Positions 12,381 to 20,855 of a DNA stretch of 31,915 nt are shown here, one piece after another. The position numbers and the translations under genes were made by a program. Source of the stretch: Clostridiales bacterium (lineage in GTDB: Bacteria > Bacillota > Clostridia > Christensenellales > CAG-314); contig DPQS01000050.1 in assembly GCA_003537755.1 (NCBI GenBank), positions 11,064 through 42,978 on the forward strand, written 5' to 3'. The number at the start of each line of letters is the position of its first letter. Position 1 is the first letter of the stretch. The notes under the pieces were generated by a model. The model saw only the letters and a program-made list of their open reading frames with translations. It was not told the DNA's origin and ran no database searches.

Positions 12381-14129
12381 CTACTCGGGCAATGTTAAGT
12401 CAAACACTTTGCGGTATTTTTCGAAACTCTCCTTGGACGTTCTGTCAAACTCCAACAAGCCGTTTACTTCGTGATAGACATTGCTTACCTGTGTGTAACA
12501 GAATCCGCAAATAAACGGAATGTCGACAATACCCTTTACCATGCCGCCGATACGAGAAAGATACTCTTCGTCGTCTTGTACCGCCGTGCCGTATCCCCAT
12601 CGATTGCCGTTTGTGTCCTTTATAAAACTCGTTCCGCCAAACTCGGTAATCATTATCGGTTGTCCGCGATAAGAGTAACCGTCCACAAAAGGTTGTTTTT
12701 TGTTGTCGGGAATTATTTTTTGCGTGCATTTTTCCACTGTGTTGAAGGATTCATGCAACAACTTGCCGTCTTGCGTGTAGTCATGCAACGTCAGTATATC
12801 CGACAGCGTATGTTCCCAACCGTCGTTGCAAATCACGGGACGCATTGCGTCGATTTCCTTTGTGGCGAGGTACACTTGATTGACAAAACGTTGTTGTCGG
12901 AGATCGGATTTAATTTGCTCCACACCCCAACTTTCGTTAAAAGCAACCCAAGTAAGCACGCACGGATGATTGTATTGTGCGGCAACTACCTTTTTCCACT
13001 CCGTAAGCAATGTCTCGCGAGAGACTTCGGTAAAAGCGTAGACCGACGGCATTTCCGCCCATACAATGTAGCCGTAGACGTCGGCATAATACAAAAATCG
13101 TTCGTCTTCCACCTTTTCATGCTTCCTGCAACCGTTGAAGCCCATTGACATACAGTCTGTCAAATCCTTTTTTAGTGCATCTTCGTCGGGAGGAGTAAGG
13201 TCACAGTTTTCCCAGTAGCCTTGATCCAGCACCAAGCGTTGGTACAGCGGTTTGCCGTTGAGTAAAATTTTGCCGTCACGTATGCAAATTTCCCTCATTC
13301 CGAAGTAACTTTCAGCCTCGTCTACGACTTTGTCGTCCGCCTTCAATTGCAATTTCAGATCGTACAATCCGCCTTGTCCGACTTGCCACAAGTTGACCTC
13401 GTCAAGGCTTAAAAAACCGTAGCCGCAAGTGTCGCAAACGTCTATTAAAGTTTCCCCGACCGCCTTACCTTGCCAATAGGCGCATGCAGCCACGACTGCA
13501 TTTTTATACGGTTGGTTGAGCGTAAAACGTATCTCCAAACCTTTACTTTCCAAATTCGGCGTTAGTTTCACCTCGGAAAGATAGGTTTGCGGCACGACTT
13601 CCAACCACACCGTCTTGTAAATACCGGATGTGTCCACGTACCAACAGCCGTAATCGTGGTCTTCGGCGCGTTGCTTGCCGCGAGGTTGCTCACGCGAGTA
13701 ACTGTCAAAGACCTTGACTACGAGCGTATTGTTTCCTTGTACCGCCGCCGAAGTAATATCAAATGTCAGCCTGTGGTAACCGCCGACTTCCGAGCCGCAA
13801 TATTTGCCGTTTACCCACACTTTTGTCAAGTAATCGCTGCCTTCGAAGTGTAACAACAATCTGTTTAATCCGATGTCATCCATTACAAAAGTACGCTTGT
13901 ACCAAATATTTTGACACATCTCGGCATTACCTATGCCGCTAGCCGCGCACTGATAGGCAAACGGAACGTTGATTTTTTTCTGCGCTTCAAACCCGTTTTG
14001 ATAGCCTTTGTTTTCTCCGCTGTCGTCACGGTCAAAAGCAAAGTCCCAACTTCCGTTTAGATTAATCCAATTGTCGCGCACAAATTGCGGACGCGGGTAA
14101 TCCCTTTTGTAGCATTTAGTGTGTTGCAT
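12381..14129 (-). CDS. Glycoside hydrolase family 2 enzyme (cytoplasmic)
   Basis: A 582-residue enzyme without signal peptide. The N-terminal sugar-binding jelly-roll (about 10-175: LNGSWDFAFDRD, VWVNGKYCGSEVGGYHRLTFDIT), an Ig-like domain (about 180-280) and the TIM barrel (about 285-580) follow in the GH2 order. The acid/base is Glu399 in FNESWG and the nucleophile Glu496 in ITEFGGT, both intact. GH2 covers beta-galactosidases, beta-mannosidases, beta-glucuronidases and related enzymes; this short three-domain form resembles beta-glucuronidase/beta-galactosidase-like members, but the sugar cannot be decided. It is the last gene of the glycan operon, 15 nt after the GH43 gene with a weak GGCGG SD, and should split imported oligosaccharides. 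No terminator with T-run directly follows; the nearest on this strand is at 12064-12106. Confidence 0.92.
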   Translation of the reverse strand: MQHTKCYKRDYPRPQFVRDNWINLNGSWDFAFDRDDSGENKGYQNGFEAQKKINVPFAYQCAASGIGNAEMCQNIWYKRTFVMDDIGLNRLLLHFEGSDYLTKVWVNGKYCGSEVGGYHRLTFDITSAAVQGNNTLVVKVFDSYSREQPRGKQRAEDHDYGCWYVDTSGIYKTVWLEVVPQTYLSEVKLTPNLESKGLEIRFTLNQPYKNAVVAACAYWQGKAVGETLIDVCDTCGYGFLSLDEVNLWQVGQGGLYDLKLQLKADDKVVDEAESYFGMREICIRDGKILLNGKPLYQRLVLDQGYWENCDLTPPDEDALKKDLTDCMSMGFNGCRKHEKVEDERFLYYADVYGYIVWAEMPSVYAFTEVSRETLLTEWKKVVAAQYNHPCVLTWVAFNESWGVEQIKSDLRQQRFVNQVYLATKEIDAMRPVICNDGWEHTLSDILTLHDYTQDGKLLHESFNTVEKCTQKIIPDNKKQPFVDGYSYRGQPIMITEFGGTSFIKDTNGNRWGYGTAVQDDEEYLSRIGGMVKGIVDIPFICGFCYTQVSNVYHEVNGLLEFDRTSKESFEKYRKVFDLTLPE

Positions 14130-14144
14130 AGTAATTGTACCGCC

Positions 14145-16670
14145 TTAAATCTGCTTGATGTAAAAATCCTTGTAGACAACTTCCGCGCCGTCACTGTACA
14201 AACCTACGTGTCCTGTCAAAAATGCATGCGCGTCATGAATTTCAAACTTGAACTCGCCGTCTACGTACACCGAAATCGTGTTACCCTTGGCAACGACTTT
14301 TAGCGTGGTAAACTCTTTGGTCAGTTTGTCTTTTGTTTTTCCGATGGCGTCTGCTTCCACCTTGGTTTGACTCTTGCTGTGATTAAATCTACTTATGTTC
14401 ACGTTGCGTGAATCCAACCCGATGTAGTAGCCTTGAATGGATGTTGCGCCGTCGTAACGAGCGTTTGCAAAATTGCGTCCGCGTACGATAAGTCCCGCGC
14501 TGTAAGCATTGTGGGAAACAAATTTGATTTTTACGCTTACTTCGAAGTCGCTCAACGTATCGTCACCGATATAAGCAAGCATAATGCTTCCGCCGCGTGT
14601 AGCGTGTCCGCCGTCGTAAAGACGGTACATCGTCGAGTAAATCGCACCTTTTTCCACAACGTCGGCAAGGCTGTTGGAAAACTCGTAGCCGTTGTTGGCA
14701 ATGCGTTCGCAAGAGAAGGAAATGAAACCTACATCATCGCCTACGCCGTACAAAGCCACAAAGTTGGCACCCGCCGTAACGTCAAATCCGCCGATAAACG
14801 CCGAGATTATGCAGCCCGTTTCCGAACAGGTTACTTGGGGTAGCGTTACGGTTTGCAATTGTCCGCCGTTCACTTTGAACCCTATCTTTTTACCTGCGTA
14901 CTTTTGGTCGTAGGTCAATTTTAATCCGTAGTGTCCGCTTTGACGGAAGTATACAAGGTAACGAGCAAAATCGCCGTTTTTGCCGAATGTAAGTTGGTAA
15001 CTGCCGTTGTAACCGATGTCGTCTACATATTGTTTGTCAACCGTCACTTTACTTAACTCGGAATTAGTCAAGTCGTAACTTTGTACACCTTCGAAGTAGT
15101 CCGACGGCAAGTAATTGGACGCACCTATACTTGCACCGCTTTGCTTCGGTTCAACCTTGTCCGACTTCCCTTTCGCAACGTCGGAGAATGTCGTACAATA
15201 GTACTCGCCATCACCCACATAACCGACTTTACCGCCGTTAAGTGTCACTTCGGAATCGGAAATCTTGCACATATTGTCGAAATACACGTCGGCTTTGCCG
15301 TCGGCATAGGCAACACGAATTGTATGGATTACGTTTTTGTCAAAGTCGTTTACAAGCGTTCCCGTTGCGACAACACTTTCCTTGCCGCCCGCAACATTGA
15401 CAAGCTTGATCGTTTTTGCAGCGTAGTCGGCAATTACATATGCGTAGTTGTCGGCGTCAACGTAACTGACAACACACTTGACGTTGTCGCCCTTCAAGTT
15501 GAATTCCGCCGTAAACGTCTTGCCGACAGATTGCTTGGACAGTGCGGTGTTTCCGTTTATGTCAAACTTGTCGGCGGAAACTTCCGTTGCATAAAAATTC
15601 GGTTGCGCTGCCTTGATGCTGTTTGTTTTACTTTCGTCGACGCTCATTTGCGTGCCGTTGAAAATAAGTCTGTCGATGTTTAGACTACGATAAGGTCCGT
15701 TAGTCGTAAGGGTGTTGAGACTGTGATATACGATGTAGTAACTGTCCATATCCGGTCCCATGACGGTGGAGCTGTGTCCTAAACCCTTGAAATTGTTTTG
15801 TTCGTCCACGGTAAGTACAATGGGCAAGTCCACGCCGTATGTAAAAGCGTCGTCGTCTCCAAACTTTTTACCGTCGGTTTCGGTGCTGTAACTGATACGA
15901 TACGCTTGACTTTCCACGTCCGTACCCGTGTAGGTTATGTAGTAGATCCCGTTGCGTTTGATGATCATGGGACCTTCCGTCCACGATCCGATGACGGTAT
16001 TGGACAAGTTTACGCGAGTAAACGCCGTATCGCCCGAGTACAAATCTTGCATATTTGCCGCTTGCGACATGATAATACCTGCTTCGCCCGCGGTCAAGAA
16101 ATACATTTTTTCGTCGTCGTCGATGAACATCGATCCGTCGATACGTTTGTCCAACTTGTCGGTGACGCGAACAAACGGTCCCTCGGGGCTGTCCGCCTTG
16201 TAGACGTAATGACCTAATCCTGACGGACTGGAATACATGTAGAAGAAGCCGTTCCAGTAGTACACTTCGGGAGCAAATGCGCCTACAAGCGATTCGTCAA
16301 TGCTTACGTAGCCTGTTTGTTCTTCCGTAAAACCTTTCGCCGTACATTGTTGCCAACGCACAAGGTCGGTACTCTTCCATGCGCGTACGCCGTTCCAATT
16401 GTCGCGCGAGGAGCAATACAAGTAGTACATGCCGTTAAATCTGAACACGTAAGGATCGCCTATGCCGTAGTTAGGCCATTGTTCGGGAACAAAATCGTTG
16501 GATTGTTCGCCCGTACCCGTGTAATCGCAAAAATCACCGTTGTTGTATGTTTCGTAATTCATTTCGGGCATAGTAAATTGTTCTTCCGTAATATCGTTGC
16601 ATGCGGTAAAAACCGCAAGTTGAGTAACTACAAAGGCTACTACGAGAATTATTCCTAAAATCTTTTTCAT
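14145..16670 (-). CDS. GH43-family lipoprotein with C-terminal carbohydrate-binding and LamG-like domains
   Basis: An 841-residue exported lipoprotein (signal ends VFTAC, lipid Cys24). The five-bladed beta-propeller (about 65-350) has the three acids of clan GH-F: Asp72 in GIGDPYVF, Asp178 in RIDGSMFIDDD and Glu232 in TEGPMII. Behind it are a concanavalin-like region (about 360-500), a CBM6/35-like jelly-roll (about 520-670) and a LamG/DUF1080-like domain (about 675-841). GH43 enzymes are arabinofuranosidases, xylosidases, arabinanases or galactosidases. Activity outside the cell on a plant-type polysaccharide is likely; the sugar is unknown. The SD GGAGGG is good. It follows the CBM9-like gene by 16 nt and precedes GH2 by 15 nt, so the three are co-translated. 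Confidence 0.9.
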   Translation of the reverse strand: MKKILGIILVVAFVVTQLAVFTACNDITEEQFTMPEMNYETYNNGDFCDYTGTGEQSNDFVPEQWPNYGIGDPYVFRFNGMYYLYCSSRDNWNGVRAWKSTDLVRWQQCTAKGFTEEQTGYVSIDESLVGAFAPEVYYWNGFFYMYSSPSGLGHYVYKADSPEGPFVRVTDKLDKRIDGSMFIDDDEKMYFLTAGEAGIIMSQAANMQDLYSGDTAFTRVNLSNTVIGSWTEGPMIIKRNGIYYITYTGTDVESQAYRISYSTETDGKKFGDDDAFTYGVDLPIVLTVDEQNNFKGLGHSSTVMGPDMDSYYIVYHSLNTLTTNGPYRSLNIDRLIFNGTQMSVDESKTNSIKAAQPNFYATEVSADKFDINGNTALSKQSVGKTFTAEFNLKGDNVKCVVSYVDADNYAYVIADYAAKTIKLVNVAGGKESVVATGTLVNDFDKNVIHTIRVAYADGKADVYFDNMCKISDSEVTLNGGKVGYVGDGEYYCTTFSDVAKGKSDKVEPKQSGASIGASNYLPSDYFEGVQSYDLTNSELSKVTVDKQYVDDIGYNGSYQLTFGKNGDFARYLVYFRQSGHYGLKLTYDQKYAGKKIGFKVNGGQLQTVTLPQVTCSETGCIISAFIGGFDVTAGANFVALYGVGDDVGFISFSCERIANNGYEFSNSLADVVEKGAIYSTMYRLYDGGHATRGGSIMLAYIGDDTLSDFEVSVKIKFVSHNAYSAGLIVRGRNFANARYDGATSIQGYYIGLDSRNVNISRFNHSKSQTKVEADAIGKTKDKLTKEFTTLKVVAKGNTISVYVDGEFKFEIHDAHAFLTGHVGLYSDGAEVVYKDFYIKQI

Positions 16671-16686
16671 TTTGTACCCTCCGTCG

Positions 16687-17457
16687 TTACTTTGTTTGTA
16701 AAGTATCTAAATACTGTTGGTAAGTAAGCAATTTGTTGCCGTCCGCTGTAAGTACAACGTAAGTATTAGGCTTTTGCGGATCGGCAAAAACACCTTCGAA
16801 TGTAAGTCCGCGCCAAGTAAAATACCCCGGCAAGTCGTTGTTGATGTCAACGGATCTGTCCACTTGCCCGAATGCCATACCTATGGCGTCGTTTGCGCCT
16901 ATACCCATTTGCGCAAGCGGCAACATTGCTTCCACGTAGTAATATTCCTCTTCGTTGTCCATTACGCTGCCTTCGCGCACTTCAAACATATACATCGCCA
17001 TCCATTTGATCCAGCCTGCGCCCGCACAAATACGAGTACGGCTGTCTCTGCCGAGGTTTATTTGGTAATCGCCCGCGGACGGCACAGCCGTACGAGACAA
17101 CTTTGCGTCAAAATAGAACTCCACGCTGTCACTGTGCGTAACTTCTTCCGCCGCGCCCGAACCTACGTAACGGAAAGGAGTGTTGTCCCTCACCTTAAAA
17201 AACAAATAAATCGCGTTGGATTTGCGCACTATCGACACAACGGTATCGGCGTATTCAACCGTTACTTTGTTGGGACTTTGCCACAACTCGTCGTTGTCGT
17301 AGCCGTCTATTACCGCTTCGGGACGGACCATATTGCCGTCAAAGTCAAACGGGTTTGCCGAGTCGGGATCCCATTTCGAGTTTTGAGCAGGTTGACATGC
17401 GCCCAAAGAAACAAGCGCAATCAACAACACGCACAAAACAATTGCATATTTTTTCAT
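16687..17457 (-). CDS. CBM9-like carbohydrate-binding lipoprotein
   Basis: A 256-residue lipoprotein (signal ends SLGAC, lipid Cys21). The mature part is one beta-sandwich domain of the CBM9/DOMON-like type: EAVIDGYDNDELW (about 48-60) is the usual start, followed by IYLFFKVRDNTP, the HSDSVEFYFDAK motif and DNEEEYYYVEAMLPLAQMG. CBM9 domains bind the ends of xylan and cellulose chains; here it would hold glycan at the cell surface for the GH43 enzyme or for the importer. No catalytic domain is present. It is separated from the permease gene by 116 nt that contain an inverted repeat. Confidence 0.82.
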   Translation of the reverse strand: MKKYAIVLCVLLIALVSLGACQPAQNSKWDPDSANPFDFDGNMVRPEAVIDGYDNDELWQSPNKVTVEYADTVVSIVRKSNAIYLFFKVRDNTPFRYVGSGAAEEVTHSDSVEFYFDAKLSRTAVPSAGDYQINLGRDSRTRICAGAGWIKWMAMYMFEVREGSVMDNEEEYYYVEAMLPLAQMGIGANDAIGMAFGQVDRSVDINNDLPGYFTWRGLTFEGVFADPQKPNTYVVLTADGNKLLTYQQYLDTLQTK

Positions 17458-17494
17458 ATAAACTCCTTTCTAACCGCTTTTACATACTTGCCCG

Positions 17495-17555
17495 ACATGC
17501 CGTAGCCGTCCAAACTTATTTGTACGGTTTGACGAGATGTCACGTGACGGCATGT
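17495..17555 (-). promoter_or_regulatory. Inverted repeat between permease and CBM9-like genes
   Basis: ACATGCCGT (17495-17503) and its exact complement (17547-17555) enclose 43 nt that also contain the palindrome GTCACGTGAC. It has no T-run. It may be an mRNA hairpin that sets relative expression in the operon, or a regulator site. Confidence 0.45.
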
Positions 17556-17573
17556 AGGCGAAACGCAAATTGC

Positions 17574-18455
17574 TTACTCCTTAATACCGGTAAGCGCAAG
17601 CGATTGCACAAAATACTTTTGGAAAGTGATGTATAACACCACTATGGGAATACTGCTTACAGTCGCGCCTGCCATTACCAACGGCAAGTCGGGACGCCGA
17701 GAATTGTTGTCGTTGAGTATCGCCAACAAAGCCTGCACCGTCAACCAATTGGAACCCGAAAGGTATACCGACGGCGCAAAGTAGTCGTTCCAAATACCTA
17801 AAAACCAAAAGATTACCTGTGCCGCTATCGCAGGGACTATTGTCGGCAACACGATTGTCCAAAAATTTCTTAACCAACCCGAACCGTCAATGCGCCCCGC
17901 TTCTATGAGTGAATCGGGAGTGTTTTTCATGTATTGTATAAAGAAAAACATCATGCCGATATTGCCGAAAAGACCGGGGACGATCAACGGCAACAACGTA
18001 CCTGTCCAACCTAGTGCGGAGTACGCCCTGTACTGAGGTAACAAAACCGCCGCGTAGGGGACCATCATTCCGCTCATAAGAAACAGCAACAAAAATCTTT
18101 TGCAAGGCAAGCGCATCTTTGCAAATGCAAACGCCGCCAATGCCGACACAAGCGTGCCGATAGGAACTACTGTCAATTCAATGATCATAGTGTTACCTAT
18201 CGAACGCAAAAAGCTCGGTGTTTGATCGGCAAGTTTGAAGTAACTTTCTATCGAAAAAACTTCAGGAAATAGTTTCAGGCTGGGCATCATAGCTTCCAAC
18301 GGTTGCTTGAAAGTGGTAAAAAGCATCCACAAGTAGGGGAATACGGTAATTACGCCCACCATCGTCAGCAATGTGTACAGCAGTACCTTTACCACAATGT
18401 TTTTCCGTTTTGCATTTACATGGGACAGCTGCAACGCCTTAGTCAATTCGCTCAT
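17574..18455 (-). CDS. Sugar ABC transporter permease, MalG type
   Basis: A 293-residue inner-membrane protein with six membrane segments, one of the two permeases of a CUT1 importer. The EAA loop that contacts the ATPase is SLIEAGRIDGSGWLRNFW (about 182-199). The ATG at 18455 is used because it overlaps the stop of the upstream permease (ATGA) and is preceded by GGGAGG; an in-frame start 24 nt upstream lies inside the neighbour. The family's start pattern and the C-terminal ALTGIKE (GIKG-like) end also fit. Confidence 0.94.
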   Translation of the reverse strand: MSELTKALQLSHVNAKRKNIVVKVLLYTLLTMVGVITVFPYLWMLFTTFKQPLEAMMPSLKLFPEVFSIESYFKLADQTPSFLRSIGNTMIIELTVVPIGTLVSALAAFAFAKMRLPCKRFLLLFLMSGMMVPYAAVLLPQYRAYSALGWTGTLLPLIVPGLFGNIGMMFFFIQYMKNTPDSLIEAGRIDGSGWLRNFWTIVLPTIVPAIAAQVIFWFLGIWNDYFAPSVYLSGSNWLTVQALLAILNDNNSRRPDLPLVMAGATVSSIPIVVLYITFQKYFVQSLALTGIKE

Positions 18456-19351
18456 TGCTTTTCCTCCCCGTAAACCCACCTGTCGGAAAACTTGAATTGC
18501 AAAATGGTAACAATCATAATTGCCACAGCAAGTATAATCGAAGCCGCACTTGCAAGACCTTGTTTACCTTGATTTAGTCCGTACTCCCAAATAAACCAAA
18601 CTATCGTTTGCGAGCCGGACGTGCCGTTACCGAATACCTTGGCGTCCGCATAGGATTGCAATCCGCCGATTACATTGGTAATGATGATGTAAAACGTCGT
18701 CGGCGTAAGCAACGGCAAAGTAATCTTGAAAAACTTGTGCGTTGCGCTTGCTCCGTCTACGTCTGCCGACTCGTAATAGCTTTGCGGAATGGCAAGCATA
18801 CCGGCAATGTACAGTATCATACTTGTACCCATGCTTGCCCACACGTTTTTAAGCACAATGGCAACCTTGACAAGCCAGTCGTTGGCAAACCACGGTATCT
18901 CGACATTAAACAACGTGTTTATAAAACCGTATTCGGGGTTAAAAATGTACCTGAACACAATGTTGACGGCAACCGCGCTTGTGACGGCGGGCAGATAATA
19001 CAGCACTTGGAAAAACTTGCTTGCCTTTTTGACCGCTTTGCTTTGCAAAACAGCCGCCAATGCAAGTCCGGCAATCATGCCAAGAGGAATGCTTACCAAA
19101 AGTAGCACCGTATTGAATATCGACCGACCGAAAGCGTCGCTGTATGTGGGGTTTGTAAACAAATCCACGTAGTTCTGTATGCCGTTGGGCGTCAATTCAT
19201 CACGAAAGATGTTGTAATCGTTGAAGGAGAAATACACCACCGCAACGAGTGACAACAGGGTGAACACGACAAACCCCAACACGGGCAACGCGACAAACGC
19301 AAGCGCAGTCAACTTTTCTTTTTTGTGTAAATTTCTTTTTGACAGTTTCAT
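18452..19351 (-). CDS. Sugar ABC transporter permease, MalF type
   Basis: A 299-residue permease with six membrane segments, partner of the MalG-type protein. The EAA loop is YESADVDGASATHKFFKITL (about 193-212). It starts 3 nt after the solute-binding protein gene and ends in a 4-nt overlap with the next permease. No ATPase gene is in the operon; CUT1 systems of Bacillota often share one MsmK/MsmX-type ATPase encoded elsewhere. Confidence 0.95.
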   Translation of the reverse strand: MKLSKRNLHKKEKLTALAFVALPVLGFVVFTLLSLVAVVYFSFNDYNIFRDELTPNGIQNYVDLFTNPTYSDAFGRSIFNTVLLLVSIPLGMIAGLALAAVLQSKAVKKASKFFQVLYYLPAVTSAVAVNIVFRYIFNPEYGFINTLFNVEIPWFANDWLVKVAIVLKNVWASMGTSMILYIAGMLAIPQSYYESADVDGASATHKFFKITLPLLTPTTFYIIITNVIGGLQSYADAKVFGNGTSGSQTIVWFIWEYGLNQGKQGLASAASIILAVAIMIVTILQFKFSDRWVYGEEKQ

Positions 19352-19354
19352 GAG

Positions 19355-20791
19355 TTAGTTTTTAAAACGCTTATTCATATTGTCCAAATCGGACTGCAAC
19401 TGACTGCGGTAATTGATTAGCAAATTGGTAATATCCTCGGTGGACTTCATCTTCCACGCTTCGGACGTGTTGAGATAGTTTAACAGGTTTGTACGCCAAG
19501 TGGAGTCGTAGGTGTAGTACAAAGCGCGCGTTTTACCGCTGACCATATCCTGTTTGCCGCTTGCTGCATACAATCCCAAACTGTCGGTGTGGTCGTCGAT
19601 AATATCGATAAATACCGAACGATTGGCAGGTTGAACATCCCAATCGGCGGACACGTAATCGTTGACCATTTCGATAATGTTAGGTACCTGCTGACCGAGC
19701 GAAACGGACAACTCTTGACAAGACTTACTCATAGACAACCATTTTGCAAACTTGACGGCCTCTTCCTTGACCTTGGACTTTGCCGATACGCCGTAGCACA
19801 TGGAACCTACAAAACTGACAGATTGCGCCCCTTCGGCAGGTCCGTAAGGTACGGGAACAATATTGTATTTGAGGCTTTTGTAATCCCAAAAGTCGGCATT
19901 GTCCCACGGTCCCATCCAAGTGAAAATAGATTTGTTACTCAAAAAGCGAGTATACGCATCGGTGGAGCCGCTGAAATCGGCGTCGGGCATAACGTCATAT
20001 ACCGTTGCAAGTTGAATATTGAAGGCTATTGCTTGAATAAAATTGTTGTCAATGCCTTGTTTCGTTGCATTTTCGTAGAAATAGTTGGCGTTGTTGCTGT
20101 ACAGACAAGCGTCCATTTCGTAATACGGTATACCGTAAATGCGATCGGCTTTGGACAGTCCCTTTTGGTCTTTTGTAAGATCCACCAACAATTGAGTAAA
20201 TTGCGCCCATGTCATTGGCGTACGAGGATCCAACAATTTGTAAACATCTTGCTTGTTCAATCCGTTTGCGGCAATCTGTTTGTCAAGCAACGTTTCGTTG
20301 TAAACCAACGTGACGGGACCGAGATCCTTGGGGAATCCGTACAACTTGGCGTTTGCGCTTTTACCGAGCGTGTGAGTTTCTACGTCGTAGTAGTACTCGT
20401 CCATTGCCTTGGGCCAAACGGAGTTAAGCTCCTCTTGGGTGCAGTACGGAAGTAAATCTTCCATTATTCCTGCGTCCGCCCACGACAAAAAGTCGGTGTC
20501 CGGCATAAAGAATACGTCGGGTTTGGGGTTTTCCCCTTGAAAGTTAGTCATGTAGATGTTCGACTCGTAGTGAGTAGGCACTATGATGACATTTTCGTTT
20601 TCTTCCATGTAGCGGTCCATCAGTTCTTCGTAAACTTTCTTTTCCGCCAGACTACCCCAATACCAAAACTTGATTTTGGTACGTCCTTGGCTGTCAGTAG
20701 TGCCGCTATCGTTGTCGCAAGCCGCCAAAACGGGCAAAATAATCACCATCAGCAACAACAACACCGACAAAAGTGCGTATTTCTTTTTCAT
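19355..20791 (-). CDS. Extracellular sugar-binding lipoprotein of the ABC importer
   Basis: A 478-residue solute-binding protein of the family-1 (CUT1) type. The lipoprotein signal ends VLAAC (Cys25). The mature protein starts with an acidic linker and then KIKFWYWGSLAEKKVYEEL, the usual beginning of the fold, and has FVGSMCYGVSAKSKVKEEAVKFAKWLS in the second lobe. It delivers oligosaccharides to the two permeases. The ATG at 20791 is chosen over one 12 nt upstream because GGAGG lies right before it. A strong hairpin (20813-20841) precedes the gene. Confidence 0.94.
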   Translation of the reverse strand: MKKKYALLSVLLLLMVIILPVLAACDNDSGTTDSQGRTKIKFWYWGSLAEKKVYEELMDRYMEENENVIIVPTHYESNIYMTNFQGENPKPDVFFMPDTDFLSWADAGIMEDLLPYCTQEELNSVWPKAMDEYYYDVETHTLGKSANAKLYGFPKDLGPVTLVYNETLLDKQIAANGLNKQDVYKLLDPRTPMTWAQFTQLLVDLTKDQKGLSKADRIYGIPYYEMDACLYSNNANYFYENATKQGIDNNFIQAIAFNIQLATVYDVMPDADFSGSTDAYTRFLSNKSIFTWMGPWDNADFWDYKSLKYNIVPVPYGPAEGAQSVSFVGSMCYGVSAKSKVKEEAVKFAKWLSMSKSCQELSVSLGQQVPNIIEMVNDYVSADWDVQPANRSVFIDIIDDHTDSLGLYAASGKQDMVSGKTRALYYTYDSTWRTNLLNYLNTSEAWKMKSTEDITNLLINYRSQLQSDLDNMNKRFKN

Positions 20792-20812
20792 GTTTTCCTC
20801 CATAAATTTTTC

Positions 20813-20841
20813 TTACGGCAGACAAAGATTGCCTGCCGTAA
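20813..20841 (-). promoter_or_regulatory. Intercistronic hairpin upstream of the binding-protein gene
   Basis: TTACGGCAG and its exact complement CTGCCGTAA form a 9-bp stem with an 11-nt loop between the 1315-residue lipoprotein gene and the binding-protein gene. No T-run follows, so it is more likely an mRNA-stabilising or processing hairpin that raises the binding protein relative to upstream genes. Confidence 0.55.
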
Positions 20842-20855
20842 TTATGTTTTGCCTA

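Noticed and set aside
12233..12514. A GTG-started 93-codon frame at the small RNA locus
   Set aside because: It reads through an intrinsic terminator and into the 3' end of the GH2 gene, with a poor SD.
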